Source of the DNA: Flavobacterium sp. JAS
GTDB taxonomy: Bacteria; Bacteroidota; Bacteroidia; Flavobacteriales; Flavobacteriaceae
Reading direction: 5' to 3'
Length of the DNA: 64,000 nucleotides
NCBI RefSeq assembly: GCF_020991455.1
Contig: NZ_JAJMOX010000005.1
Span: 310,001-374,000, forward strand
Shown: positions 45,629 through 55,337 of the stretch, in pieces
Position numbering within the stretch: the first letter of the stretch is position 1
Layout: every line of letters starts with the position of its first letter
Notes under the pieces: model-generated
Database searches by the model: none
Seen by the model: the letters and a program-made list of their open reading frames with translations, nothing else
Told to the model about the DNA's origin: nothing
Made by a program: the position numbers and the translations under genes

Positions 45629-47479
45629 CTAATACTCATTTCGGATAGTCGCATACACTCCATACGACTCATTACTTACTTTGTAAAAAGGCAGAAGCGT
45701 ATATTCTTTTCCATTATTTTTCAATGTAAATGACATAGAATTCTCTCGTTTAGATATATTTTTCAAAATATCTGACTCATTTCCTTTTAATATTGTTTCT
45801 TCATTAACTTGAAATGCTAATAAAACCGGTCCATAAAACAGTGCAATTACATTTGGATTATCAGGCATTTTTTTTAAATCAAAATGATAATTAAAACGTA
45901 TTTCTATCTTATCCCCATTTTTCCACTTTCTGTCAATTATAAAATAAGACATCGGAGTCACATTAGTTGTAATGAGTTCTCCATTTACCAAAACCTGAGT
46001 TTGTTCATCAGCCCAGGACGGAATAAATAATTTCAATGCAAATGGCGTTGTTTTATCAGTGGTTATGTTAAATTTTACAATTGAATTATCCGGAAAGTCA
46101 GACGACTGTGACAACGTAATCCCTTTAGATTCACATTTCACAGTGGAAGGAACATACAAATTAACCCAGAGGTTATCATTGTTATGAAAATAAATATTAG
46201 CATTTAAGTTCGTAAATGCTTCAATTGTTGTTCCGTTACAACAAAAAAACTCATTGGGACTGGCAAAGCCCTTCTTATTGGGAGAACCCAATGGCAAGGA
46301 ATAAACGTTCCATCCAGTTTGGGCATTTTGCAGTGCAAAAACAGAATTATAAAGCGTATTCATATATACATCAGCGTATTCGGGTTGGGCAGTCCAACGA
46401 AACAAAGTACTTGTAATTTTTTGAGTGTTATGTGAAACGCATGATTCAGATGTTCTGTGGGTAAGAGTTGTACTTAAACAATCCGGTTTCCCCCAATGTT
46501 CTGAAGTTTGAGCAGTTGGAGTTGTAGCAATAGGCCTTGGGCCACTGCTAGAACCATTCACATAACAATGATGATGTTCCAGCATATCCCAAAAATGGGA
46601 AACAACATCACGATAATAGCTGTCTCCGGTATTTTCATACCGTTTGGCAAACCCAATTATCAAAGGCAAATGAGTATTAGAATGCAACCCTGACAAAATA
46701 TCTTTGCCCTCATACAATGGCTGGCTAAACCATTTACGGTCAAAAAGACAAGCCAATCTGTAATGAGCTGAATCTTTAGAAATTTCAAATAAATTCTCTA
46801 ATACATCATTCATCCCACCCGCTTCATTTGCGGGATTTGCCTGCGGAGTATATAACATTTTTTCAATAGTTTCAGGCGAAAGTTTATCCATACGCTCTTT
46901 TACATAAGCAGCCATATTAACAACTATTGCATAGGCTTTTTTATTTCCGGTTACTTTATAAACATCGAGCATTCCCTGCATCATTTTATGATAGGTATAA
47001 TATGGAGCCCAAACTCCGCTAAATTGTGTCTCTAATGTTGTAAAATCTTTTTCGGGGAATGCGCTCAGGTATTTGCCACCAAGTTTTTGCTGACATTCTT
47101 CAAGCACATCAACCATATATTTAACACGTTTTTGAAGCAAAGTATCACCTGTTTTTTCAATCAAAGAAGCACAAGCCGACAAATAATGACCTACAAAATG
47201 CCCGCGCAATCCCACCTTAGGCGACTCCCAGCCTTCAAGTGGTTTCGCTTTCGATTCAATTCCGGCATTTATTCTAAAATTGTGTAATAGCCTATCTGTA
47301 TCAAACTGATAAATGTACTTTGTATTGACAGTCTCCCGCTGCTTTATCGAGGACTCAGACAAAATAACATCCTTATTTAAAAATGCAATTGGCTGGTTCG
47401 CCTTATCAAGGAATGATTGTGCAAAAACTGTCTGACAAACAAACAAAATCAACCCAATATATTTTATTTTATTTTTCAT
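45629..47479 (-). CDS. GH127 beta-L-arabinofuranosidase (DUF1680)
   Basis: A 616-residue secreted protein of the DUF1680/GH127 family. The zinc-thiolate active site of the family is present: Glu345-x-Cys347 in SESCVSH and the Cys413-Cys414 pair in NEFFCCNGTT, matching Glu338, Cys340, Cys417 and Cys418 of HypBA1. It should remove terminal beta-L-arabinofuranose. Such residues occur on solanaceous xyloglucan (T side chains), on extensins and on some pectins. It lies directly after the GH29/GH42 relics. Confidence 0.87.
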   Translation of the reverse strand: MKNKIKYIGLILFVCQTVFAQSFLDKANQPIAFLNKDVILSESSIKQRETVNTKYIYQFDTDRLLHNFRINAGIESKAKPLEGWESPKVGLRGHFVGHYLSACASLIEKTGDTLLQKRVKYMVDVLEECQQKLGGKYLSAFPEKDFTTLETQFSGVWAPYYTYHKMMQGMLDVYKVTGNKKAYAIVVNMAAYVKERMDKLSPETIEKMLYTPQANPANEAGGMNDVLENLFEISKDSAHYRLACLFDRKWFSQPLYEGKDILSGLHSNTHLPLIIGFAKRYENTGDSYYRDVVSHFWDMLEHHHCYVNGSSSGPRPIATTPTAQTSEHWGKPDCLSTTLTHRTSESCVSHNTQKITSTLFRWTAQPEYADVYMNTLYNSVFALQNAQTGWNVYSLPLGSPNKKGFASPNEFFCCNGTTIEAFTNLNANIYFHNNDNLWVNLYVPSTVKCESKGITLSQSSDFPDNSIVKFNITTDKTTPFALKLFIPSWADEQTQVLVNGELITTNVTPMSYFIIDRKWKNGDKIEIRFNYHFDLKKMPDNPNVIALFYGPVLLAFQVNEETILKGNESDILKNISKRENSMSFTLKNNGKEYTLLPFYKVSNESYGVYATIRNEY

Positions 47480-47547
47480 ATTGAAATTTGAACATTAGAA
47501 AAATTGCATTATTATATTGAAACTTTCGTAATGAATTTAAAAATAAC

Positions 47548-47758
47548 AACTCTAATAATATTTTAAAAACTACTGCAATATCATTAGGAACGCTATTTGT
47601 TTTTTTATAACTAATGATTCTGGATTAGCTTGCCAGGATAATTTTGTCTTTACTGCCAAGCATCACTGTCTTTTTAATTCTAAAATTATCTTTATTTTTT
47701 TCAAGTAATTTCAAGCATATATCTTCCTTTGGAACTCCTATAACCGTAGTATACACAC
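47548..47758 (-). pseudogene. GH29 fucosidase, C-terminal relic (third copy)
   Basis: The minus strand reads VYTTVIGVPKEDICLKLLEKN, then KKTVMLGSKDKI, an interruption, and SVPNDIAVVFKI. These line up in order with the last 70 residues of both intact GH29 genes (for example LGVPSEDISLKLL, ILGSKEKL, VIPNDIAVVFKIK). Frame breaks are present and the catalytic domain is gone. The position, directly after the GH42 relic, mirrors the GH42-GH29 order at 27.6-29.7 kb. Confidence 0.82.
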
Positions 47759-47782
47759 GCAGCACAAGCACAGCTCAATACC

Positions 47783-48063
47783 TTATTTTAGTTCAATAAA
47801 CTCCGGTTCATAAGGTTTAATTGTAAAATTCCCCACATAATCTTTATCCAAAAGAAGACTTCTTGATTTTGTTTTCATCTGTATTTCTTTGGCTTCTCCC
47901 GTCACATTCAAATACAAATAATGTTTTTTATCTATCTGCCTTGCGGATGATAGTTTGCCTCGACATATAAATTCTGAGCACTTCCGGAAATACTAAAAAA
48001 GCATGAAAGTAATGTTAAGCACCAAAGACTAATCTTATTTATTTTTATATAATGAAACCTCAT
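47783..48063 (-). pseudogene. GH42-type beta-galactosidase collapsed by internal deletion
   Basis: Starting at ATG 48063 the minus strand encodes a signal peptide ending SISGSAQ, then NLYVEANYHPQ, the usual mature start of Bacteroidota GH42 beta-galactosidases. Within a few codons it jumps, out of frame, to KKHYLYLNVTGEAKEIQ and ends DYVGNFTIKPYEPEFIELK-stop (47783), the C-terminal domain of such enzymes. About 600 central codons are missing. Neat fusion of the two ends points to a single large deletion. Confidence 0.72.
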
Positions 48064-48115
48064 AGAAAGTTACTTTTTTATATTTAACTCTATTTTTTGA
48101 CTGCCTGTCATCATC
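48054..48115 (-). repeat. Conserved leader block, copy B (copy A at 31038-31095)
   Basis: It fills the 52 bases between the GH51 stop codon and the start of the collapsed GH42 gene and runs into that start. It matches 31038-31095 over most of its length, including TATAAAAAAGTAACTTT and TATGAGGTTT. Confidence 0.65.
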
Positions 48116-50589
48116 TAATGTAAAGTTTCCAAACGCAATATCGTTAATGAATTTCCAGGGAATGAACGTGTAATAGTTGTTCCTGAAAATTTTACATTTT
48201 CTGTTTTCGGGGAAACTTTAGTAGGTTGTTCCATTGTATTTTCATCCAATGGACTGGCAGATGTAAGCACAATGACTTTTCCTTTCCCGGTAAAAACTTT
48301 TGCATCTTTCAGGTCAATCTGTGATTTTATTGCTTTGGCTGAAGCATTTACAATTTTAAGAATCACATCACCCGATTTATAGTCTTTCACAGCACTCATA
48401 ATTAAACTTTTCACAGGAAGAGTTTTATCTGAAATTTCTTGTATTAACTTTCCGTCAAGATAGGCCCTTACGGTACCTCCTTTGATTTCAATTTTCACAT
48501 CATACCATTGTTCCGCTTTGGCTTCTCCTTTCATTTCTGCAATAGACATACCCATTTCCAGGTGCGTAACAGAATTGTTCCAACCACCTACTTCGAAACG
48601 GTTACGTTCATCATTATTTCTATTGTGGAAGAATATCTGGAATCCGTTCTCACCCAAAATCCTGCGAGCTTTCAGAGTGATCGTGTAGTCTTTCCACGTA
48701 GAATCTCCCATAAAAATACCCACTCCTTGTTCTATTGCCGATTGTTTGAGAACTCCATCTTTTACACTCCATTCGCCTTTTCCGGTTTGTCTCCAATCCT
48801 TACCGAGTTTTGCAAAATCGGGTTTAAACAGAATTTCCCCGTTAGGAGCTGTAACCACAACATCTTTAAATTCGGCCGAATTCATCCAGGTGCCAAAACC
48901 AATACACCCCATTCCTACGGGAGTTTCAATGACCGGATTATTCTCTACAGAGAAAGGAAGTACGTTCGTTCCCTGGTTGTTTGAAAACATTTCCTGAACA
49001 TAATAGCTTGGCAAGCCAAACCACTGGTGACTGTCGAAATTAATTAAGTTTACCGGCCATGCTTTGTGGTTTGCATTGCACAACAAGGGTGCATAAGCTC
49101 CCAAAACAACTACATCCGAGTTTCGTTCCATGCCCGTCATCCAAGCAGCTTCACCTATTGCACCGCGAAGGTTACCGTTTCCTGTGCCTGAAGTTACCGC
49201 ATATTCGCCAATAAAAACTTTGAAGCCATTGCGGTCGTAGCTGTCATATTTATTTGAATTCCAGATAAACCAATCGGGATTGTTGTAATAATGCTCATCA
49301 ATTAATTCCGGCTTTGGCTCTTTAGGGTGCCCACCAGCCCACTCGTTGGCAATGAGTTTCATGTACGGATATTTTGTCTGAATTGCCTTTACAAACAATG
49401 GCCAGCGTTCGTTATAAGGAGCTCCTCCATTTTCGTTCCCTATTTCCATGTATTTCAGGTTAAATGGTTCCGGATGTCCGTTTTTAGCCCGAAGACTTCC
49501 CCAAACCGAAGATTCCGGTCCATTGGCGTATTCGATTGCATCAAGCGCATCTTGCACCCATTGTCCCATTTGGTCGAGCGGAATTACTTCTTTGTGTGAC
49601 ATTCCAATGTTTATACAATAAAGTGGTTCAGCTCCCAAATCTTCGGCAAGTTGAAGATATTCATGAAACCCAAGTCCGTTAGTGGCATTGTAACCCCATA
49701 TATTCCAGAGTGCCGTGCGTGTATCAATGTTTCCAATTGTATTTTTCCAGTGGTACATGTGTTTGAAATCGTCACCTTCAACCCAGCAACCTCCCGGGAA
49801 GCGCAGAAATTTAGGGTGAAGAGCATCGAGCGCTTCGGAAAGATCGGTGCGCAAGCCATGATTTTTCCATGTTTTAACTGGGAGCAGCGAAACCATATCC
49901 AGAAATAGTTTTCCATTGCCTTCACCTGAAATTTGTAGGCTTGCTTTGGGATCGCCTGTGCTTATTTTCAGATTTGCAGTGTAATACCCCCAGTCTCCGG
50001 TAATTCCTTTTATTTCAGCAGCTGATATTTCATTGCCTTTCGCATCCATAATTTTTATTTTTAAAGGAGAAGAAAAACCTTCAATAGCACGTGCGGCAAA
50101 CCTCAGCGTATAACTTTCGCCCTGCACCATATTCATGCCCCAGTAGCCTGAATTTTCCAGTTTAAAAGAACCAGAAGCTCCAATTAGTAATGCTTTGCGA
50201 TTTAAGGAGTTTAATGGCGGTATCACTTGTTTTGCGAAAAGATCGGCATTACTGATCGAAACTGAACTTTTGCCATCGGTACTTGTAAACTTCCAATCCT
50301 GAAGGATATCAGCATCTTCAAACGAACGATTTCTTACCATTTCCGGATACAATCCTCCATCGGCAGAAAGGTTAATATCTTCGAAAAAAACACCGAACAA
50401 GGAAGGTGAAATTGCATGCCCCGGATTGTTTACATCCACCATGATTTTAACCTTGCCCGCTTTGTTCGTCTGCGCGTTCAGAACCGTACTCAATCCCCAA
50501 AGTAATAAACCCGCAATAAGCTTTTTATTGATTTCTTTTTTCATTAATTTATTATTGTTTATTTGTCCCATTTTATAAATCCGATCCAT
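48115..50589 (-). CDS. GH51 alpha-L-arabinofuranosidase with extra LamG-like domain
   Basis: An 824-residue secreted enzyme. After a signal peptide comes a carbohydrate-binding-like beta domain (about residues 90-235), the GH51 barrel with acid/base Glu386 in EIGNENGG and nucleophile Glu462 in FIGEYAV, a concanavalin/DUF1080-like domain (about 600-715; WRQTGKGEWSVKDGVL), and the GH51 C-terminal sandwich. It should remove alpha-L-arabinofuranose from arabinan, arabinoxylan or xyloglucan. The first ATG gives 15 extra residues; MKKEINKKLIAGLLLWG (residue 16) is the likelier start. It is 22 bases from GH29 copy B. Confidence 0.9.
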   Translation of the reverse strand: MDRIYKMGQINNNKLMKKEINKKLIAGLLLWGLSTVLNAQTNKAGKVKIMVDVNNPGHAISPSLFGVFFEDINLSADGGLYPEMVRNRSFEDADILQDWKFTSTDGKSSVSISNADLFAKQVIPPLNSLNRKALLIGASGSFKLENSGYWGMNMVQGESYTLRFAARAIEGFSSPLKIKIMDAKGNEISAAEIKGITGDWGYYTANLKISTGDPKASLQISGEGNGKLFLDMVSLLPVKTWKNHGLRTDLSEALDALHPKFLRFPGGCWVEGDDFKHMYHWKNTIGNIDTRTALWNIWGYNATNGLGFHEYLQLAEDLGAEPLYCINIGMSHKEVIPLDQMGQWVQDALDAIEYANGPESSVWGSLRAKNGHPEPFNLKYMEIGNENGGAPYNERWPLFVKAIQTKYPYMKLIANEWAGGHPKEPKPELIDEHYYNNPDWFIWNSNKYDSYDRNGFKVFIGEYAVTSGTGNGNLRGAIGEAAWMTGMERNSDVVVLGAYAPLLCNANHKAWPVNLINFDSHQWFGLPSYYVQEMFSNNQGTNVLPFSVENNPVIETPVGMGCIGFGTWMNSAEFKDVVVTAPNGEILFKPDFAKLGKDWRQTGKGEWSVKDGVLKQSAIEQGVGIFMGDSTWKDYTITLKARRILGENGFQIFFHNRNNDERNRFEVGGWNNSVTHLEMGMSIAEMKGEAKAEQWYDVKIEIKGGTVRAYLDGKLIQEISDKTLPVKSLIMSAVKDYKSGDVILKIVNASAKAIKSQIDLKDAKVFTGKGKVIVLTSASPLDENTMEQPTKVSPKTENVKFSGTTITRSFPGNSLTILRLETLH

Positions 50590-50611
50590 TAATTGCCATT
50601 TTGTCCCCTGC

Positions 50612-52279
50612 TTATTTTATCTTAAAAACTACTGCAATATCGTTCGGGATCACTTTTGGTTTTGTAATTACTAATGATTCTCCCGATTGTTTCCATGAAA
50701 GTTTCTCTTTACTGCCAAGGATTTCAATACTTTTAATTTTACCGTTATAGTTATTCTTACCAAGCAATTTCAAGCTAATGTCCTCTGAAGGTACTCCTAA
50801 AAGACTTGCATAAAGAATTTTCCCATTTTGATTGTAACGAATATCTTTTGCTGTCAATTTTGTTTTTCCTTCATTAAAACTTTGATCCTGACCAGGCTTT
50901 ATAGCATCTGAAACTGGTCCTTCACCATATTGTTTCCACGGGCGTGTATCAAAAATACTCTCTTTATTGACCTCCATCCAGCTAGCGATTTTTTCAAGAA
51001 TTGCAACTTCCTTTTCATCAATACTACCGTCTCCACGAACCGGAATATTAAGCAGCAAATTCCCATTTTTACTTACAATATCAATCAGCATTTGAATTAC
51101 TGTAGCTGCTGATTTGTATCCATTATTATCATAAACTGATCTGTTGTAATGCCAGTCACCAATACAGGTACAAGTTTGCCATGGAAGACTTTGGGGAGTA
51201 TCCGGCGCACCACGCTCTACATCCCAAACCATGCATTTTTTTTGTTCATCGGTTAGTATTTTCCCAAATAAAACAGCCTCCAGCTTGTCATTATGGGTTG
51301 CCATATTATGATTGTAGAAATCAGCCGCAATTTTGAGTCCCGCATCGCTTACCGGATAAAGAGGCAGTGCAACATCATCAAAATAAAGCAAATCGGGATT
51401 GTATTTATTGATAAGATCTATGGTTCTGTTATAAAATTTTTCACAGTATTCTTGTGAAGGTATGGCCGCATCATTGCTCCAATCCCACTGATTCCACAAA
51501 GCATACAGATCTTTTTCACTTCCTTTACTCAGAGGATGATTTTGCGCATAAAGTTCAGCAGGGTCAAGTCCTTCCCACCATGTTCCTTTACCATCTGCTT
51601 TGGTAAGTTTTCCATCGTAGGGAACTCCTGCTAATGCACCGGTCTTATCTGAACGCTGGGCAGTTTCAAACCAGGTCCAGGCGTGTGAAGCGTGTACACT
51701 AAGTCCGAATGGCAGATTATATTTTTTTGCTGCTTTTGACCAACCAGTGATAATATCTTTCTTAGGCCCTACACGTACCGAGTTCCATTGCTGGTATTTA
51801 CTGTCCCACAGATCCAGATTATCATGGTGATTGGCCATGGCAAAGAAATACTGAGCACCTGCCCTTTTGTACAGTGCTACAAGTTTTTCAGGATCCCAAT
51901 TTTCAGCTTTCCAATCCTTAATAACTTCCTTGAATCCAACTTTGGAAGGATGCCCGTAATGCTCCGTAAACCATTTATATTGGTCACCATCTTCATTATA
52001 CATAAATCTCCCAAACCAGTCTCCTTGTTCAGGCTGGCATTGAGGTCCCCAATGTGCCCATATGCCAAACTTGGCATTACGGAACCATTCAGGTGTCTTA
52101 TATTGCTGCAGCGATTGCCATGTTGGTGCAAACTTTCCGGCAGCAACAGGTTCATTACCCTCCCTAATCGGAGATACATACTTTTCCTGAGCTGCCAAAA
52201 AATTCAAAAACAGCATAAAAACCATTATAAACCGGTTGATTTTCATATGTCTTTTATACTTTATATTTATAATTTTCAA
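50612..52279 (-). CDS. GH29 alpha-L-fucosidase (copy B)
   Basis: A 555-residue secreted fucosidase, similar to copy A along its whole length (same FGIWAHWGPQCQPEQGDW, VRVGPKKDII, NPDLLYFDD). It has a few extra residues before the nucleophile segment (YALWNQWDWSNDA). The likely start is the ATG at residue 12, MKINRFIMVFMLF. It lies between GH74 copy B and GH51. Having two intact paralogues suggests either dosage or different fucose linkages, for example on galactose and on galacturonic acid. Confidence 0.92.
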   Translation of the reverse strand: MKIINIKYKRHMKINRFIMVFMLFLNFLAAQEKYVSPIREGNEPVAAGKFAPTWQSLQQYKTPEWFRNAKFGIWAHWGPQCQPEQGDWFGRFMYNEDGDQYKWFTEHYGHPSKVGFKEVIKDWKAENWDPEKLVALYKRAGAQYFFAMANHHDNLDLWDSKYQQWNSVRVGPKKDIITGWSKAAKKYNLPFGLSVHASHAWTWFETAQRSDKTGALAGVPYDGKLTKADGKGTWWEGLDPAELYAQNHPLSKGSEKDLYALWNQWDWSNDAAIPSQEYCEKFYNRTIDLINKYNPDLLYFDDVALPLYPVSDAGLKIAADFYNHNMATHNDKLEAVLFGKILTDEQKKCMVWDVERGAPDTPQSLPWQTCTCIGDWHYNRSVYDNNGYKSAATVIQMLIDIVSKNGNLLLNIPVRGDGSIDEKEVAILEKIASWMEVNKESIFDTRPWKQYGEGPVSDAIKPGQDQSFNEGKTKLTAKDIRYNQNGKILYASLLGVPSEDISLKLLGKNNYNGKIKSIEILGSKEKLSWKQSGESLVITKPKVIPNDIAVVFKIK

Positions 52280-52294
52280 ATCTCACAAACCGAT

Positions 52295-55186
52295 TTATTT
52301 TTTAAGAATCTTAAATGTTTTTGAGAAATTTGAGTTTACTCCTTCAACCTGCACCAGGTATAATCCTGGTTGCAATGAAGACCCCATTAACAAGTGCGCT
52401 GATTCAAGAGTGGATGCTGCTTCCTGTACTTTTTTTCCTGTAACATCAAAAATGCTAACACGAATGGGTTCCTTCGATTTTGTAGCTTCAATCTTAAATT
52501 CATTACTAAATGGATTTGGGAAAAACGCTATTGAAAAGTTTGAGTCCTCTTCAATATCATTTTTAGACAACGAATTCATTTTTGCACTTTGGCTGCCAAC
52601 TATATTTATTGACCATTGCTGATTAAAACTGCTGCTCTGGCTCCATTGAAATAAATCAGCACCATTGGTCGTGGCACCCATTCCATCGAGATATAAACCT
52701 GTAGCTTTGTTTTTAAACTTAACATAGTTTCCTGCGGTTTCACGTGTCCAATATTGTGCATCACTGCCACTATAACTGTATTGTCCTGCAACTGAACCAT
52801 TGGAATTTCTATACATACCATCAAGATACAATCCTGAAGCTCGATTCTTTAACATCACATAATTTCCAACCGTTTCAATTGACCATTGTTGTGCCGTTGC
52901 ACCGCTGTTAGCATATTGCCCAGCATTAGAACCATTGTCGAACCTGTACATCCCATCCATCAGCAAGTTGGTAGCTCTATTGCCCAGAGTAACGTAGGAA
53001 ACAGAAGGTTCTGAAAGATCCCAGTAAATTAGACCTCTTCCTCCGCCTGCCCCCATAAATACTCTTCCGGCAACATTCATGTCTCCAACAAGCAATGAAG
53101 CACCACCAAATTCATGGGCATCATTATTGATTCTAAGCCATGTAGCCCCCTGATCTGTTGATCTGAAAAGCCCATTGACACCAGATACTGTTCCCCAGAT
53201 GAAAATAGTAGGGTAGCTCGCTCCGGACATTGTTTTTCCTATTCCGATAGTTTTGCAATACGATACATTGGCAACAGTTGTATATGCTGCCCCATAGTTG
53301 GTCGAATATTTTAATCCATTGCCGGCAAGAGGCACCCAAATATGTCCTTCAAAACCGGGCACTGTCCTGATCAGAACTGATTCCCACGGATGATTTGCAG
53401 TTGACGCGCCCGGTGTACCTGCTACTGAGAAATTGACTCCCTTATTAGAGCTTCTGAACATCTGTCCCGTCGATGGATGGTAGATATAGAAATAATTTGA
53501 ATTTACCTGATCAGCCGCTGGAGCAGCATCGCCAAGCGATACACCCGCACAACTGGACCAGCTTGTGCCGTTATTGGTCGTATACGAGGTAGTTGAGGAT
53601 CCCCAAGGACAATGCAGTATAGTACCTCCATCAGCACTAATGGCTACCCTTCCTGATACGCCCACATTACTGGTAGTGCCAGTCCATGTAGTTCCTTTAT
53701 CGTTAGAATAGTAAACGACGTTTTCCCCATTACCAATTCGGACTACTTTACCCGGATTCGCAGCAGCATAAGCAATGCTATGGTTATTAAAACCTCCTAA
53801 AGGAGAAATCTTCGTTGAGGGAAAAGAAATTAATGACTCATGTACAAAGCCTGATACGTCTCCGAAAGAGGAAATAAACGGACCTCCCGGAATGCTGACC
53901 CCGTCAAGTAATGCTGTCTCTTCAATTCCTATTACATCATTTTTCCATGACGCATTTGCGGCTGTAATATTGGAACAGGTGTATACTCCGCCGCCTCCTA
54001 TTACGCGCACTTTTAAAGGATCGTTAAGGTCAAACTCAATAGAATCCATCCAATTAATCGCTCCCCCTGCTGTCCAGTTCATACCGTTAGCATCATAGGT
54101 GGAATCCGGACCGATCTTTAGGTTCCAGGTTGATCCTCCATCGGTAGAGAGAAAAACAAAATCTCCCCAGCCGCTACCAAACTGTTGGTTCCAGTACATA
54201 CCACAGGTCGAAACTACAACTCTATTACTATTGGAAGGATCTATACTTACACCGCCATACGGATACTTTGCCGTAGGATGATGCGCCGGGGTAACATTTG
54301 TCCAAATTCCTGTATTTGTGTTGAGCTTATATACTCTGCCCATATCATTAGCAGGTGTAGTCCCTGAGTAATCACCTGAAATATTGGGACCTTGTTCAAC
54401 GGAAAGGGTAGCATACATAGTATTACCTTGTAGTGCTACTCTGTGCGGCATAAATCTATTGTCAGGAGAAACGTCTGTAAATGTTACTCCACCATCTGTA
54501 CTCTTGTAAATATTGGCGCTGCCGATGCGGGAAACACCTATATAAATGGTTTGTGTAACCCCGTTTACCACAGCACTCGAAGGATCATAAGCAACAAGAC
54601 ATATTCCGTTTCCATTAGCGGTGGTCGTTACACCACTCCAGGCCTGATTCCAACTAACTCCCCCGTCTGTACTTTTCCATAATCCGTTGGCTCTGGTTCC
54701 GCAGAATAATATGTTGCTGTTTTTGGGATCTACAGCGAGGCGTTCTCCGTTGGAACGTCCATATCCATTTCCATGTGTTTTAAACTTGGAGGTAACATCT
54801 GTATAAGTGAAGGTATTTCCTTTGTCTGTGGATTTCAATATGGCTGTTCTTCCATTGTTGACATAGTCAATTCCGCAAAGCATATAAACATTATTGGGAT
54901 TCTGCGGATCCACGGCAAGAGATTCCACTCCGTAAAATCCGTTTTCTGACTCACTAAGCCAGTCAAGCAACTGAACCCACTTATTGTTATTAGCATCCCA
55001 GCGATATGCTCCGCCTATATCTGTGCGGCAATACCTGTCGCCGGAGGTTTGGTTGGTAACGAGTCCTGTCACAAATCCGCCTCCGCCAATGGGTACATTC
55101 TTTGAGGTATAGCTCTGGGCGTTTGTTATAACCGGACTAAACACTAAAATAAGGTGCAAAAAGAAAATTTTTATATACTTTTTCAT
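52295..55186 (-). CDS. GH74 xyloglucanase with ricin-type domain and type IX secretion domain (copy B)
   Basis: A 963-residue secreted enzyme. The GH74 propellers (about residues 25-725) carry catalytic Asp56 in YCRTDIGG and a second aspartate in SFGDVSGF. Residues about 731-866 form a beta-trefoil of the ricin-lectin type: three repeats of about 44 residues, each with a Q-x-W or Q-Y-W end (QQWSI, QYWTR, QQWSI) and a GLYLDGM motif. The last 81 residues are a T9SS type A domain (FFPNPF). The trefoil is absent from copy A, so the two enzymes probably differ in how they bind polymer. Confidence 0.92.
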   Translation of the reverse strand: MKKYIKIFFLHLILVFSPVITNAQSYTSKNVPIGGGGFVTGLVTNQTSGDRYCRTDIGGAYRWDANNNKWVQLLDWLSESENGFYGVESLAVDPQNPNNVYMLCGIDYVNNGRTAILKSTDKGNTFTYTDVTSKFKTHGNGYGRSNGERLAVDPKNSNILFCGTRANGLWKSTDGGVSWNQAWSGVTTTANGNGICLVAYDPSSAVVNGVTQTIYIGVSRIGSANIYKSTDGGVTFTDVSPDNRFMPHRVALQGNTMYATLSVEQGPNISGDYSGTTPANDMGRVYKLNTNTGIWTNVTPAHHPTAKYPYGGVSIDPSNSNRVVVSTCGMYWNQQFGSGWGDFVFLSTDGGSTWNLKIGPDSTYDANGMNWTAGGAINWMDSIEFDLNDPLKVRVIGGGGVYTCSNITAANASWKNDVIGIEETALLDGVSIPGGPFISSFGDVSGFVHESLISFPSTKISPLGGFNNHSIAYAAANPGKVVRIGNGENVVYYSNDKGTTWTGTTSNVGVSGRVAISADGGTILHCPWGSSTTSYTTNNGTSWSSCAGVSLGDAAPAADQVNSNYFYIYHPSTGQMFRSSNKGVNFSVAGTPGASTANHPWESVLIRTVPGFEGHIWVPLAGNGLKYSTNYGAAYTTVANVSYCKTIGIGKTMSGASYPTIFIWGTVSGVNGLFRSTDQGATWLRINNDAHEFGGASLLVGDMNVAGRVFMGAGGGRGLIYWDLSEPSVSYVTLGNRATNLLMDGMYRFDNGSNAGQYANSGATAQQWSIETVGNYVMLKNRASGLYLDGMYRNSNGSVAGQYSYSGSDAQYWTRETAGNYVKFKNKATGLYLDGMGATTNGADLFQWSQSSSFNQQWSINIVGSQSAKMNSLSKNDIEEDSNFSIAFFPNPFSNEFKIEATKSKEPIRVSIFDVTGKKVQEAASTLESAHLLMGSSLQPGLYLVQVEGVNSNFSKTFKILKK

Positions 55187-55337
55187 ATTTAATATTTTAA
55201 TTGTACAAAAACATTTTAAATTTTATTCTGCCTTCTTGTTTCAAATTCTGAATTATCTGAACTCAAAAAAGCTTTATTACCTTTTGTTATCACCAACAAG
55301 AAAGACGGGGATACATAAGTACTGAGGGTTGCAGGGA

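Noticed and set aside
48508..48984. Open frame of 158 codons on the plus strand
   Set aside because: It lies entirely antisense within the GH51 gene, which has full domain support and catalytic residues; the frame has no recognisable motif.
52676..52990. Tandem DNA repeats suggesting CRISPR or a mobile element
   Set aside because: These are the three coding repeats of the ricin-type domain in GH74 copy B, in frame and with QxW motifs; no spacers or regular direct repeats.
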